In this document: positions 41,110 to 48,031 of the stretch, piece after piece
How the letters are laid out: each line of letters begins with the position of its first letter
How positions within the stretch are numbered: the stretch's first letter is position 1
Virus record (IMG/VR): IMGVR_UViG_3300046809_000291
Location: 1-48,340 of that record
DNA length: 48,340 nucleotides
Strand: one strand, 5' to 3'
From: a virus
Notes under the pieces: model-generated
What the model was told of the DNA's origin: nothing
The model's input: the letters and a program-made list of their open reading frames with translations, nothing else
Database searches by the model: none
Made by a program: the position numbers and the translations under genes

Positions 41110-41984
41110 GCGACGATAACAGGATAACAGGCAAGGAGGTAACGGCTTGGCGGGATGAGGCGATGTTCGCCGCCGAGCCGGTCGAGGGATCAGGCGCGAG
41201 GGTCCATCTGATCAACGCGACGCCGGACCCGCTCGGAACGCTCGCCGCCGTCAACGCGATCTATGAAGGCAAGGTGATTCGCGGCCGCACGCGAGTAACC
41301 GATGAGATGCGGAAGTACGCCTGGGAGCAGGTGTCGGCCGACCACCTTAAGGCACCGCTGGAGTTCATCAACCTGCACTTCCTAGTCGATGGCGTGACAC
41401 GCGCTTTCACGCATCAGGCAGTGCGGCAGCGCACGGCGGTCTACGCCCAGGAGTCGATGCGGTTCGCCGTGAAGGAGAGCATGGCAGAGGAGATCGACCT
41501 GCCGCCGACGATTCGACCTGGCAGTATCGAGGCGGGCGTGTGGCAAGAGACGCTAGACGCCATGCAGAACGGCTACAGCTACCTTGTAGCCAACGGCATC
41601 CCAGCCGAGGACGCACGTGGTCTAGCTCCGCACGCGACCCGGACGCGCTACCACTACGGCGTCAACTTGCGGAACCTCATCGCCTACTCGCACGACCGGC
41701 TGTGCACCCAGGCTCAGTTCGAGTGGCGCATGGTGTTGGCCGGGATGCTCCAGGCAATGAAGGATCACGACAGCGCACGCCCGGCAGCACAAACCGGCGA
41801 CAACTGGCAATGGCAGCTCATCGCTGAGAGCGAAGAGTTCCGGCCGGTCTGCTACAGCCAGGGTAAATGCCCTTGGGGTGCTGACCTCGCCCGCCCCTGT
41901 TCGATCCGTGACAAGGTCGAAGACGGCAGGTGGGATGAGATCGACATCCGCGAATGGTTGCTCGACCCTAACGCAGCTCGATAA
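41106..41984 (+). CDS. thyX: ThyX-type thymidylate synthase (variant motif)
   Basis: 292 residues. F-T-H-Q-A-V-R-Q-R-T-A-V-Y-A-Q-E-S-M-R holds the ThyX signature position (R107 to R119). Compared with RHRxxSxNExSxR, the Arg residues and the late Ser are kept, but His, the first Ser, Asn and Glu are replaced (Q108, V112, A114, Q115). Canonical ThyX makes dTMP from dUMP with FAD and methylene-folate. The deviation may mean altered chemistry or only phage divergence. ATG 41106 follows GGATCAAAATAAT, identical to the next gene's leader. Confidence 0.82.
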   Translation: MSDDNRITGKEVTAWRDEAMFAAEPVEGSGARVHLINATPDPLGTLAAVNAIYEGKVIRGRTRVTDEMRKYAWEQVSADHLKAPLEFINLHFLVDGVTRAFTHQAVRQRTAVYAQESMRFAVKESMAEEIDLPPTIRPGSIEAGVWQETLDAMQNGYSYLVANGIPAEDARGLAPHATRTRYHYGVNLRNLIAYSHDRLCTQAQFEWRMVLAGMLQAMKDHDSARPAAQTGDNWQWQLIAESEEFRPVCYSQGKCPWGADLARPCSIRDKVEDGRWDEIDIREWLLDPNAAR

Positions 41985-41988
41985 GGAA

Positions 41989-42005
41989 GGATCAAAATAA
42001 TATGA
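41989..42005 (+). repeat. 17-bp repeated translation start region (copy 2)
   Basis: Exact copy of 41093-41109, placed at the start of the 47-residue basic protein. The upstream GGAAGG serves as ribosome binding site. Confidence 0.8.
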
Positions 42006-42145
42006 AGTGGTTTCGGAAAAAGAACAAGAAGAAGGCGGGCCGGTATATCGAGCCGCCCGACCCTGGCCCGCGATTCGTTAACCGCCCGATGGGTAGTGGC
42101 ATGGTGGACCGCACAGACCCGACCGGCCGACTTCGGCGGCGGTAG
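42002..42145 (+). CDS. Small basic protein (47 aa)
   Basis: 47 codons after GGAAGG. Begins with Lys/Arg run (K-W-F-R-K-K-N-K-K-K) and ends G-R-L-R-R-R; the middle has Pro/Gly. Likely binds nucleic acid or a membrane face. No family recognised. Confidence 0.5.
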   Translation: MKWFRKKNKKKAGRYIEPPDPGPRFVNRPMGSGMVDRTDPTGRLRRR

Positions 42146-42153
42146 GCGCAGGG

Positions 42154-42348
42154 GTGAACTCGCCTGCTGAGAACCGGCGTCGCATCGCTGGTGATGCTTC
42201 GAGCAGTACGCCGCGCCGGGAGGAATCCTGGGCGAAGCTTATCCAGAGCAGCGCCGATATGTTGTACGCCGAGTCTCAGGGGCGGCTCATACCTAACGAC
42301 CAATTTAAAGAGCCGCGAGAAGTACACGTTCGCAAAAAGGAGCTTTAG
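42154..42348 (+). CDS. Small charged protein (64 aa)
   Basis: 64 residues from GTG 42154. Disordered Ser/Arg start, then a helix (W-A-K-L-I-Q-S-S-A-D-M-L-Y). No family recognised. Four bases separate it from the next gene. Confidence 0.5.
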   Translation: MNSPAENRRRIAGDASSSTPRREESWAKLIQSSADMLYAESQGRLIPNDQFKEPREVHVRKKEL

Positions 42349-42351
42349 GCA

Positions 42352-42771
42352 ATGGCTGAGCAACCGGATTGGAACAAGGAGCGCCAAGGGGTGACGCACG
42401 CTGTAACCATTGGCGGCATCAAGGGGTATTTCGTTGCTAACCCCGTCGATAGCGATGAGGACGACAGGCTGTTTGAGATATTCGTGCACGGATTCGGACA
42501 GATGGGATCAGCGGTTTCTGGGTGGACCAACGCCTTCGCGATCATTCTTAGTCTTGGCATCCAAAGCGGACTTGACATCGAGCGCTTCGTTCCCTTTCTA
42601 GGGCAGATGAAGTTTGAACCAAGCGGAGAAACCAGCAACCCTGATATCCCTTTCTGCTACTCCATACCTGACTACATCGCTAGGTGGCTGACAAAACGCT
42701 ATGGCAGCAAAGAGCTAGAACATCGTCTAGCTCAGATTCACAACGAAATGGCCAGCTCATCGCTCAGCTAA
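42352..42771 (+). CDS. Ribonucleotide reductase class II C-terminal-like (TSCPD) protein
   Basis: 139 residues. F-E-I-F-V-H-G-F-G-Q-M-G-S-A-V-S-G-W followed by L-S-L-G-I-Q-S-G-L and I-P-D-Y-I-A-R-W-L matches the TSCPD domain at the end of B12-dependent ribonucleotide reductases, here as a free protein without the catalytic barrel. It may regulate or help the host reductase, or bind nucleotides. It lies near thyX, consistent with dNTP supply. Function inferred. Confidence 0.65.
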   Translation: MAEQPDWNKERQGVTHAVTIGGIKGYFVANPVDSDEDDRLFEIFVHGFGQMGSAVSGWTNAFAIILSLGIQSGLDIERFVPFLGQMKFEPSGETSNPDIPFCYSIPDYIARWLTKRYGSKELEHRLAQIHNEMASSSLS

Positions 42772-42797
42772 AACACCACAATTAGCAGGAGAAAACC

Positions 42798-43064
42798 ATG
42801 GCTAAAAAATCAGACAACGTACTTATCCGAGCGACCAGGGAGCAGCTGTACTCCATGGCTGCCTGCTCGACCTTTGGCGAGGCCAAGGTGTTGATCATCG
42901 ACCACAAAAGCTATGACCCCGAGACCGGGAAGATCAGGGCGGCTGTGGAGATGCGCGACACATCGCCGGACCAGCGCAAGAAGGACGCGCACAAGAACGG
43001 CTATGCCTACTATGAGTTCAACAAAAGCGGGCACATCAAGACGCTGAAAGAAGATGAGCTGTGA
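42798..43064 (+). CDS. Unknown protein (88 aa)
   Basis: 88 residues with CAGGAG upstream. An alpha/beta pattern: L-I-R-A-T-R-E-Q-L-Y then strands A-K-V-L-I-I-D-H and I-R-A-A-V-E-M-R-D. No family recognised. Ends at the start of the next gene (TGATG). Confidence 0.6.
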   Translation: MAKKSDNVLIRATREQLYSMAACSTFGEAKVLIIDHKSYDPETGKIRAAVEMRDTSPDQRKKDAHKNGYAYYEFNKSGHIKTLKEDEL

Positions 43065-43315
43065 TGTCTACTACCAAAGGAGACCTATCCAAGATACTTC
43101 GCATGCTTGCTGATGAGGTAGATCGCGGTGAGCAGCGCCTTACTTTCGATCTGAAGGCTAAGAAGTATCCAGTCATCACCGCCGAGAAGCTGCAGAAGCA
43201 GGAGGAAGCGGCGATAGCCCTGGGACAACGATTCCTAGATGAGTGGAAGAGATTGAACGAACCACCGAGCAATGGCTGGATTGAGCATGGAGAGGCGCTT
43301 AGCTGTGGCGGCTAA
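43064..43315 (+). CDS. Unknown helical protein (83 aa)
   Basis: 83 residues; GTG 43061 is an alternative start. Helical throughout with I-L-R-M-L-A-D-E-V-D and Q-K-Q-E-E-A-A-I-A-L-G-Q-R-F-L-D-E-W. No family recognised. It overlaps the helicase start by 11 bases. Confidence 0.55.
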   Translation: MSTTKGDLSKILRMLADEVDRGEQRLTFDLKAKKYPVITAEKLQKQEEAAIALGQRFLDEWKRLNEPPSNGWIEHGEALSCGG

Positions 43316-44156
43316 ACGCGAGCAGAAGCAGAAGCTTGAGAAGTTCAAGACGCAGGGGCTGCCTGGCGAGTTCGGCGGCATGGAGGCGCTGGAGAACGAG
43401 CCGCCTGTCAACTGGCTCATCCCTGGCTGGCTCGCCTCTCGCGAGCTAACAGGTATCTACGGCAAGGGCGGAACGATGAAGAGCTTCATCGCGCTCGGCT
43501 GGAGTCTTCAGCTTGCTTACGACGGCAAGAAAGTTCTCTACGTCGCAGCGGAGGGCACCAGCGGACTGCGCAGCCGCGTTGACGCATGGCGAGCCAAGCA
43601 CAACTTCATGGCCGAGTATGCGACAGGGTGGAACTACTACAACGCCAACGTGTTGGTGGACCAGGAGGAGCAGCTCGAACAGTGGGCGTTCGTCCTCTAC
43701 AAACACCTGGGCAAAAAGCAGGAGCTGGATCTGATCGTCATCGACACTCTGGCGCGGAACTTCATGGGGGATGAGAACAGCGCGAAGGAGATGGGCATGT
43801 TCGTGGAAGGCTGCGAGACCATTCGCCGGTCCTTCGACACGGCTGTGCTGATCATTCACCATGAGGGCGTGACGACTGGGCGTGATCGCGGCTCGCCAGC
43901 GCTGCGGAACTCTACCTTCGCCATGTTCAAAACGAGCGACCCGCGAGCGGGCGAGGCGGGGAGCAGTGTCGCGTTCAAGTGTGACCGGATGAAGGACGCC
44001 GTCATGCCAGATGAGACGCGAATTCACTTCGACACTATCGACCTGGACGTGGACGCTCATGGTGAGGTCTATCAGTCAAGCCAGGCAATGAGAACTTTCC
44101 CGCCGCGCAAGCAGTCAGTTAAACGGAAAAGACCAGCAAGAAGGAGGAAAAAGTAA
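43305..44156 (+). CDS. RepA-like (AAA_25) replicative helicase
   Basis: 283 residues from GTG 43305, chosen for GGAGAGG nine bases upstream; in-frame ATGs at 43272 and 43287 are alternatives. RecA-like core with Walker A G-K-G-G-T-M-K-S, strand V-L-Y-V-A-A-E-G, Walker B L-I-V-I-D-T, then L-I-I-H-H-E-G. This is the pattern of RSF1010 RepA-type hexameric helicases. The tail is Arg/Lys-rich. It likely unwinds DNA ahead of the DnaE-type polymerase with the primase. Confidence 0.82.
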   Translation: MAAKREQKQKLEKFKTQGLPGEFGGMEALENEPPVNWLIPGWLASRELTGIYGKGGTMKSFIALGWSLQLAYDGKKVLYVAAEGTSGLRSRVDAWRAKHNFMAEYATGWNYYNANVLVDQEEQLEQWAFVLYKHLGKKQELDLIVIDTLARNFMGDENSAKEMGMFVEGCETIRRSFDTAVLIIHHEGVTTGRDRGSPALRNSTFAMFKTSDPRAGEAGSSVAFKCDRMKDAVMPDETRIHFDTIDLDVDAHGEVYQSSQAMRTFPPRKQSVKRKRPARRRKK

Positions 44157-44638
44157 TGGGTAACGGTGAGAACGCGAACGGCACAAAGGGCAAGCAGTCG
44201 CCGTCATGGGCGTTCTGGCAGCGCTTTCTGATCCCCTGCGAGAACGGCGAGCGGTACCTAGCTCGCCTGCGCATCATCGACACGCCATGGTTCGGCATTT
44301 ACTTGCACGACATATTCGAGCCGGACGGCGACCGCGATCCGCACAACCATCCTTGGTCGTTCCTCAGCTTTGTAGTTCGAGGTAGCTACACCGAGAAGGT
44401 GCACCATGAACCTGAACAGGAAATGGCCGGGGTGTGTCCTGAGATGTCTGTTCTTCAACACCACAACCGGTTCAGCGTTCACCGGATGGATACTAAAGCA
44501 GCCCACCGCATTGTCTTTGCATCCCCCCGTTTGAAGACCTTGATCATTCGGGGCAAGCGGCAAGGCGGATGGGGATTCTTTACCCGTGAGGGCTACGTGC
44601 CATGGCAGCATTATGGCAGATTCGGAGAGACACCATGA
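44156..44638 (+). CDS. Cupin-like protein
   Basis: 160 residues with AAGGAGG upstream (TAATG). P-W-F-G-I-Y-L-H-D-I-F and D-R-D-P-H-N-H-P-W-S-F, then V-V-R-G-S-Y-T-E and a late H-R-I-V-F, give a one-domain cupin-like barrel with clustered His that could hold a metal. Proteins of this type are frequent in actinophages; no substrate is known to me. Confidence 0.7.
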   Translation: MGNGENANGTKGKQSPSWAFWQRFLIPCENGERYLARLRIIDTPWFGIYLHDIFEPDGDRDPHNHPWSFLSFVVRGSYTEKVHHEPEQEMAGVCPEMSVLQHHNRFSVHRMDTKAAHRIVFASPRLKTLIIRGKRQGGWGFFTREGYVPWQHYGRFGETP

Positions 44639-45129
44639 TTGATAAAGATATGCACGACGCTTTGCGTGAGGTAGGTGTAGAGCGTTTCAGGCAAGAGCAG
44701 ATGAAGGCGGAAGGGAAGTTCAGGCACTCCTGTTCCGACCCGCAGATGTCAGACGCCGAACGCCTAGCTGTGCTCATCGAGGAGGTTGGTGAGGTCGGCA
44801 CTGAGGTGCTTGGCGTAGGAGAGGAGAAGATTAAACAGCACAACACAATGGTTGTGCAGAAAGTTGATGCATCGAAAGCGGTGGAACGCGAAGTTAGGCG
44901 ACGCATGCGAGCCGAGCTTGCGCAAGTCGCAGCCGTAGCCGTTGCCTGGATGGAGAGCATCTCAATTGAGGGCGAGGAACTCAACCCGCTCTGCGTCTGC
45001 GGCCATAACCGTAGTAGCCATGACAAAGAGGGCACCTGCTTGGTGTCGATGTGCATGGGCGAAGAGTGCCACGGCTTCGCTGAGGTTCCGCATGGACTAG
45101 AACGGGCACCGGAGGACGACTGGTCATGA
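44635..45129 (+). CDS. MazG-like protein with C-terminal zinc motif
   Basis: 164 residues. Helical N-terminal part with A-V-L-I-E-E-V-G-E-V-G and a second helix with E-L-A-Q-V-A-A-V-A fits the MazG-type NTP pyrophosphatase fold. The end has C-V-C-G-H ... C-M-G-E-E-C-H-G-F, a small zinc site. It would hydrolyse unwanted (d)NTPs. ATG 44635 is in an ATGA overlap; the end overlaps the next start likewise. Confidence 0.65.
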   Translation: MIDKDMHDALREVGVERFRQEQMKAEGKFRHSCSDPQMSDAERLAVLIEEVGEVGTEVLGVGEEKIKQHNTMVVQKVDASKAVEREVRRRMRAELAQVAAVAVAWMESISIEGEELNPLCVCGHNRSSHDKEGTCLVSMCMGEECHGFAEVPHGLERAPEDDWS

Positions 45130-45332
45130 GCATCAATAAATTCGCACTGGCGGATGTCCGGAGCGGCGAACTGAGCGGATCGGCAAACAGCACCGACCGA
45201 GGCGAGGACGCATACGTTGGTAACGCAATAGTCGAATTGAATACTGGGCTAAATGGAGCGATCATGACCAAGACCCAGTTCGACAATTTTGTTGCTGAGA
45301 TCAACGACCTGTGCCAAGAGGCGATCACATGA
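45126..45332 (+). CDS. Unknown small protein (68 aa)
   Basis: 68 residues between two ATGA overlaps. Ser/Gly/Asp-rich first half and a helix at the end (F-D-N-F-V-A-E-I-N-D-L). No family recognised. Confidence 0.5.
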   Translation: MSINKFALADVRSGELSGSANSTDRGEDAYVGNAIVELNTGLNGAIMTKTQFDNFVAEINDLCQEAIT

Positions 45333-45568
45333 CCCATCTGCTTGAAGTTCTCGAACACTGTAACCGTAAATATCAACTGTCGATTAATCACGATCCAATG
45401 CAGGAGACGGCATGTTTGCGCTGGGATGTGGAACTCCGCATTGAGAACAACGATGGGCTAGCCAAGAAGTACAGATCACGTAGAGCAACACTTGATGGTT
45501 CTTGTAGAGGGATGGCAAGTATGGTTGTTGCTGAGATATTCGGTAGTGAGGGGATCAATAACAAATGA
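45329..45568 (+). CDS. Unknown small protein (79 aa)
   Basis: 79 residues from ATG 45329 (ATGA). Alpha/beta with L-R-W-D-V-E-L-R-I-E and a final helix. Codon choice is A+T-richer than in the genes before. No family recognised. Ends in an ATGA overlap. Confidence 0.5.
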   Translation: MTHLLEVLEHCNRKYQLSINHDPMQETACLRWDVELRIENNDGLAKKYRSRRATLDGSCRGMASMVVAEIFGSEGINNK

Positions 45569-46167
45569 ACAAACTATGGAATTTCAAAATACTAATCGGG
45601 TTGTTTGTTTTCATGACAACCCTAGCTATAGCTGTACGAGTTACTCACTGGGACCCGCTCGTCATCGTCTTTCTTGCGATGGTTTTCGTGACGCTTGGAT
45701 ACTCATTCGCTCTGCGCCGCCGCCTGGACCGGATGAAGGTGACAGAGCCAAGTGAATTCGGCAAGGGGCTAGTCGTTTGTTTGGCAAAGTTCTCGGAGCA
45801 TCTATGGACCGATGACGAGAAGGAAATTACGCTCTGGGGAAAATGGATAGAGGAAGGTAAGAAAGAGCCTCACCCACCTGGCCGCAGCATGGAGATCGGG
45901 ATCGAGGTTCGCGGCACTCCAGAAGCGGCTTTGTCCGCTGCTATCGAAATGTGGATGAACGCTGCTAGTGATCACATGTACGATCTAGATGAGTCCGCTC
46001 CGGAGCCGCTTCGCGAACTCCAAGATTTGACGCTAGCTATCGGTCACGGGATATCAGGAGAGCCATGGACGATGGTTCATGTAGATCGGATTAGACGGCT
46101 CTGGGAGTTGAGTTGTCTAGCTCTAGATAAACGTCTCGGAGTCGCATCGAGTTGGGGGGAATGGTGA
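45565..46167 (+). CDS. Membrane-anchored protein of unknown function (200 aa)
   Basis: 200 residues with two transmembrane helices (about 9-25 and 31-50) joined by a short turn, then a cytoplasmic domain of 150 residues that is mostly helical and acidic. No family recognised. It could link a phage process to the membrane or act against the host or other phages; nothing shows which. Confidence 0.6.
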   Translation: MNKLWNFKILIGLFVFMTTLAIAVRVTHWDPLVIVFLAMVFVTLGYSFALRRRLDRMKVTEPSEFGKGLVVCLAKFSEHLWTDDEKEITLWGKWIEEGKKEPHPPGRSMEIGIEVRGTPEAALSAAIEMWMNAASDHMYDLDESAPEPLRELQDLTLAIGHGISGEPWTMVHVDRIRRLWELSCLALDKRLGVASSWGEW

Positions 46168-46271
46168 GCCATTCTCGAACCACCCAGAGACGCCTGGGCG
46201 AGCGCCAGCGGAAAGCCTCTCCCCCTCCCGTAGGGAGGGGAGGCGTCGGCGGGTGGGTTCGGAAAGGCTAG
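46164..46271 (+). CDS. Possible mini-protein across the REP-like element (35 aa)
   Basis: GTG 46164 overlaps the previous stop (GTGA) and the frame ends two bases before the resolvase ATG. The product is basic with Pro/Gly run. Because the same bases form a strong inverted repeat structure, the frame may be accidental. Confidence 0.2.
   Translation: MSHSRTTQRRLGERQRKASPPPVGRGGVGGWVRKG
46176..46261 (+). repeat. REP-like structured element before resolvase gene
   Basis: Nested inverted repeats: outer 46176-46185 with 46251-46261 (10 bp, one bulge), middle GACGCCT (46189-46195) with AGGCGTC (46241-46247), inner CCCCTCCC (46222-46229) with GGGAGGGG (46233-46240). The GGGAGGGG-AGGCGTCGG-GGGTGGGTT composition resembles bacterial REP-type intergenic palindromes. 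It lies between the membrane protein and the resolvase gene. Confidence 0.55.
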
Positions 46272-46273
46272 GT

Positions 46274-46837
46274 ATGAAGTCAAAGAAAAACACCTACGCC
46301 ATTCTAGCCATCGACCCAGGTGGCACTACCGGAGTAGCGGCCGGGTACGTCGAGCTGGGCGACACACGGCGAGAGACGCTCGAAACGATGACAAACAACA
46401 AGACCACCGAGGTCACTGGAGACTACCTCTGGCAGGCAGCGAAACTAGACACCATATTCAGAAACTTTGTTTTCACGGCGAATGTTGAATACGGAATACC
46501 ACTGCCAAACATAAGCATCGCTATCGAGGATTTCGTTCTCAGGCGTCGGCGCGAGGGTGGAGCGACAGGCAACCTAACGAGTTGTTGGGTAGCGGCTGCA
46601 GCAGTCGCGATGTTTCATAAGGTGATGCTCGCTACGCCGGATGGCAAACAGATCACCGCCGTCGCTACGGACCAGACCGGATGCATTCACTGGCAGACAG
46701 CGAGCGACGCGAAGCACGTAGCTAACGATGCTCGACTCAAAAGCTATGGGCTTTGGGTTGTCGGCTCTGCTCATGAGCGCGACGCGAATCGTCACCTAGT
46801 GCTTCGGGTGGACAAGATACTTCAAGGCGAGCAGTAG
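46274..46837 (+). CDS. RuvC-like Holliday junction resolvase
   Basis: 187 residues. RNase H-like fold: I-L-A-I-D-P-G-G-T-T-G (Asp14), I-A-I-E-D-F (Glu85) and a late A-H-E-R-D-A-N-R-H (Asp/His), the acidic set of RuvC-type nucleases. It would cut branched DNA before packaging or during recombination. ATG 46274 has GGAAAGG upstream; the longer in-frame start is rejected. Confidence 0.75.
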   Translation: MKSKKNTYAILAIDPGGTTGVAAGYVELGDTRRETLETMTNNKTTEVTGDYLWQAAKLDTIFRNFVFTANVEYGIPLPNISIAIEDFVLRRRREGGATGNLTSCWVAAAAVAMFHKVMLATPDGKQITAVATDQTGCIHWQTASDAKHVANDARLKSYGLWVVGSAHERDANRHLVLRVDKILQGEQ

Positions 46838-46863
46838 AGATCTCTGATCAGATCAGGTATACT
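46835..46863 (+). promoter_or_regulatory. Promoter P8 with operator-like palindrome
   Basis: TAGAGA (46835-46840), 17-base spacer, TATACT (46858-46863). The 20 bases 46844-46863 equal 46-65 of P1, with the 13-base palindrome at 46844-46856. Its leader also shares AACCCCGA with the P1 leader. The promoter begins inside the resolvase stop region. Confidence 0.7.
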
Positions 46864-46897
46864 CGCGAGATCAGGCCAACCCCGATGAAAGGCTGAT

Positions 46898-47080
46898 ATG
46901 AAATACCGAATAATGATCCGTGATGAATACTCCTACTTGGGTGCTGTCGAAATCGAGTTGGATGGTGAGTCTGAGTCTGAAGCGAGGTCGAGCGCTCTTG
47001 AGTTGTTTAACGACCATCTGGATGAGGACCAGGATGCCGCTACCGCTGACGATGTGTCGAGCGTGAAGGTGATCGCGTGA
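46898..47080 (+). CDS. Small acidic protein (60 aa)
   Basis: 60 residues with GAAAGG upstream. A first strand Y-R-I-M-I-R-D-E then an acidic helix. First gene after P8. Ends in a GTGA overlap. No family recognised. Confidence 0.65.
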   Translation: MKYRIMIRDEYSYLGAVEIELDGESESEARSSALELFNDHLDEDQDAATADDVSSVKVIA

Positions 47081-47829
47081 GCGCTTATAACGATGAGACG
47101 ATCAGCTTCCGAGGAGCAGGCGCGATCCATGAGTTCACCTTGGTCTTCCGCGAAGGCTGGGGGCATACCGGATCAGGCACCGTCGCACTAGAGGTTGGTA
47201 GCTATGGCATTGATATCGAATCGGATAGCGATGCTCAAGATGAGGTAGAGCCGACGCATGCCTCTTTCACTACGCCTCGCCGCATCTCGTTCGAGAACGA
47301 CCTGAGCGATGAGGCGGATAAAGACTTCCAGGATTTCAAGAAGGCGCTCGACGCTGCCTGGGAACTCACTCGCCTGATCAACGCTTGGAGCGCCGACGCG
47401 ATCTCTGCAGCGGAGCAGCGCGAGGCCGAAGAGGAACAGCGTCAGCGTGAGACAGAAGAAGCGCGCCAGAAGATTCTCGATGAGCGCGAGGAGACGATGC
47501 TCCAGGAGCTGGTCGATGAGCGCGTGAAGGTTCGGCATAAGGGCTACAAGACGATGTGCTACGCCGTGGTGTATGTCCAGCCGCTCTACGGCGAGCCGCA
47601 ACGGACTTACAAAACCGAGGACGATGAAGAGCCGAGCGGCTACCGAGCGAGGCTGCGCTATTCAGATCAAGGCGAGACCCGTGACAACGGCATGGACTCA
47701 TATGCCAGGCTCGACGCGAAGACCGAAAAAGGCTGGCGGACAGTCTGGGATGACGGCAAGGATGATCTTCCTGACTATGACCGTGACGTAAAGCTTCCGA
47801 AAGCGAGGCCGTGGAATGGGACTGAATAA
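47077..47829 (+). CDS. Unknown protein with central coiled coil (250 aa)
   Basis: 250 residues from GTG 47077. N-terminal beta part (E-F-T-L-V-F-R-E-G-W), a central Glu/Arg/Gln coiled coil (about 110-150), and a C-terminal part rich in Tyr and Asp. No family recognised. It shares the P8 operon. Confidence 0.65.
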   Translation: MSAYNDETISFRGAGAIHEFTLVFREGWGHTGSGTVALEVGSYGIDIESDSDAQDEVEPTHASFTTPRRISFENDLSDEADKDFQDFKKALDAAWELTRLINAWSADAISAAEQREAEEEQRQRETEEARQKILDEREETMLQELVDERVKVRHKGYKTMCYAVVYVQPLYGEPQRTYKTEDDEEPSGYRARLRYSDQGETRDNGMDSYARLDAKTEKGWRTVWDDGKDDLPDYDRDVKLPKARPWNGTE

Positions 47830-48031
47830 ACAGATGCTTGAGAAGTTGAAGGGCAAAGCTGTTAAGCAAGTCGATCTTGACCTAGCAGAGCGTGTAGTTA
47901 TATGTGATGCTTTGATGCACACGAGCATCGCTGGAGTTCATAGTTATGAGCAAGCAAAGGAAATCGCTAGCAAGCTAGGTACGCCAGGTTTGACTCAAGA
48001 AATTAAGGAGGCTATCTCCGATGACGTTTGA
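47816..48031 (+). CDS. Unknown small protein (71 aa)
   Basis: 71 residues overlapping the previous gene by 14 bases. Helical: Q-M-L-E-K-L-K-G-K-A-V and Y-E-Q-A-K-E-I-A-S-K-L. A+T-richer codons than its upstream neighbour. No family recognised. Confidence 0.55.
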   Translation: MGLNKQMLEKLKGKAVKQVDLDLAERVVICDALMHTSIAGVHSYEQAKEIASKLGTPGLTQEIKEAISDDV

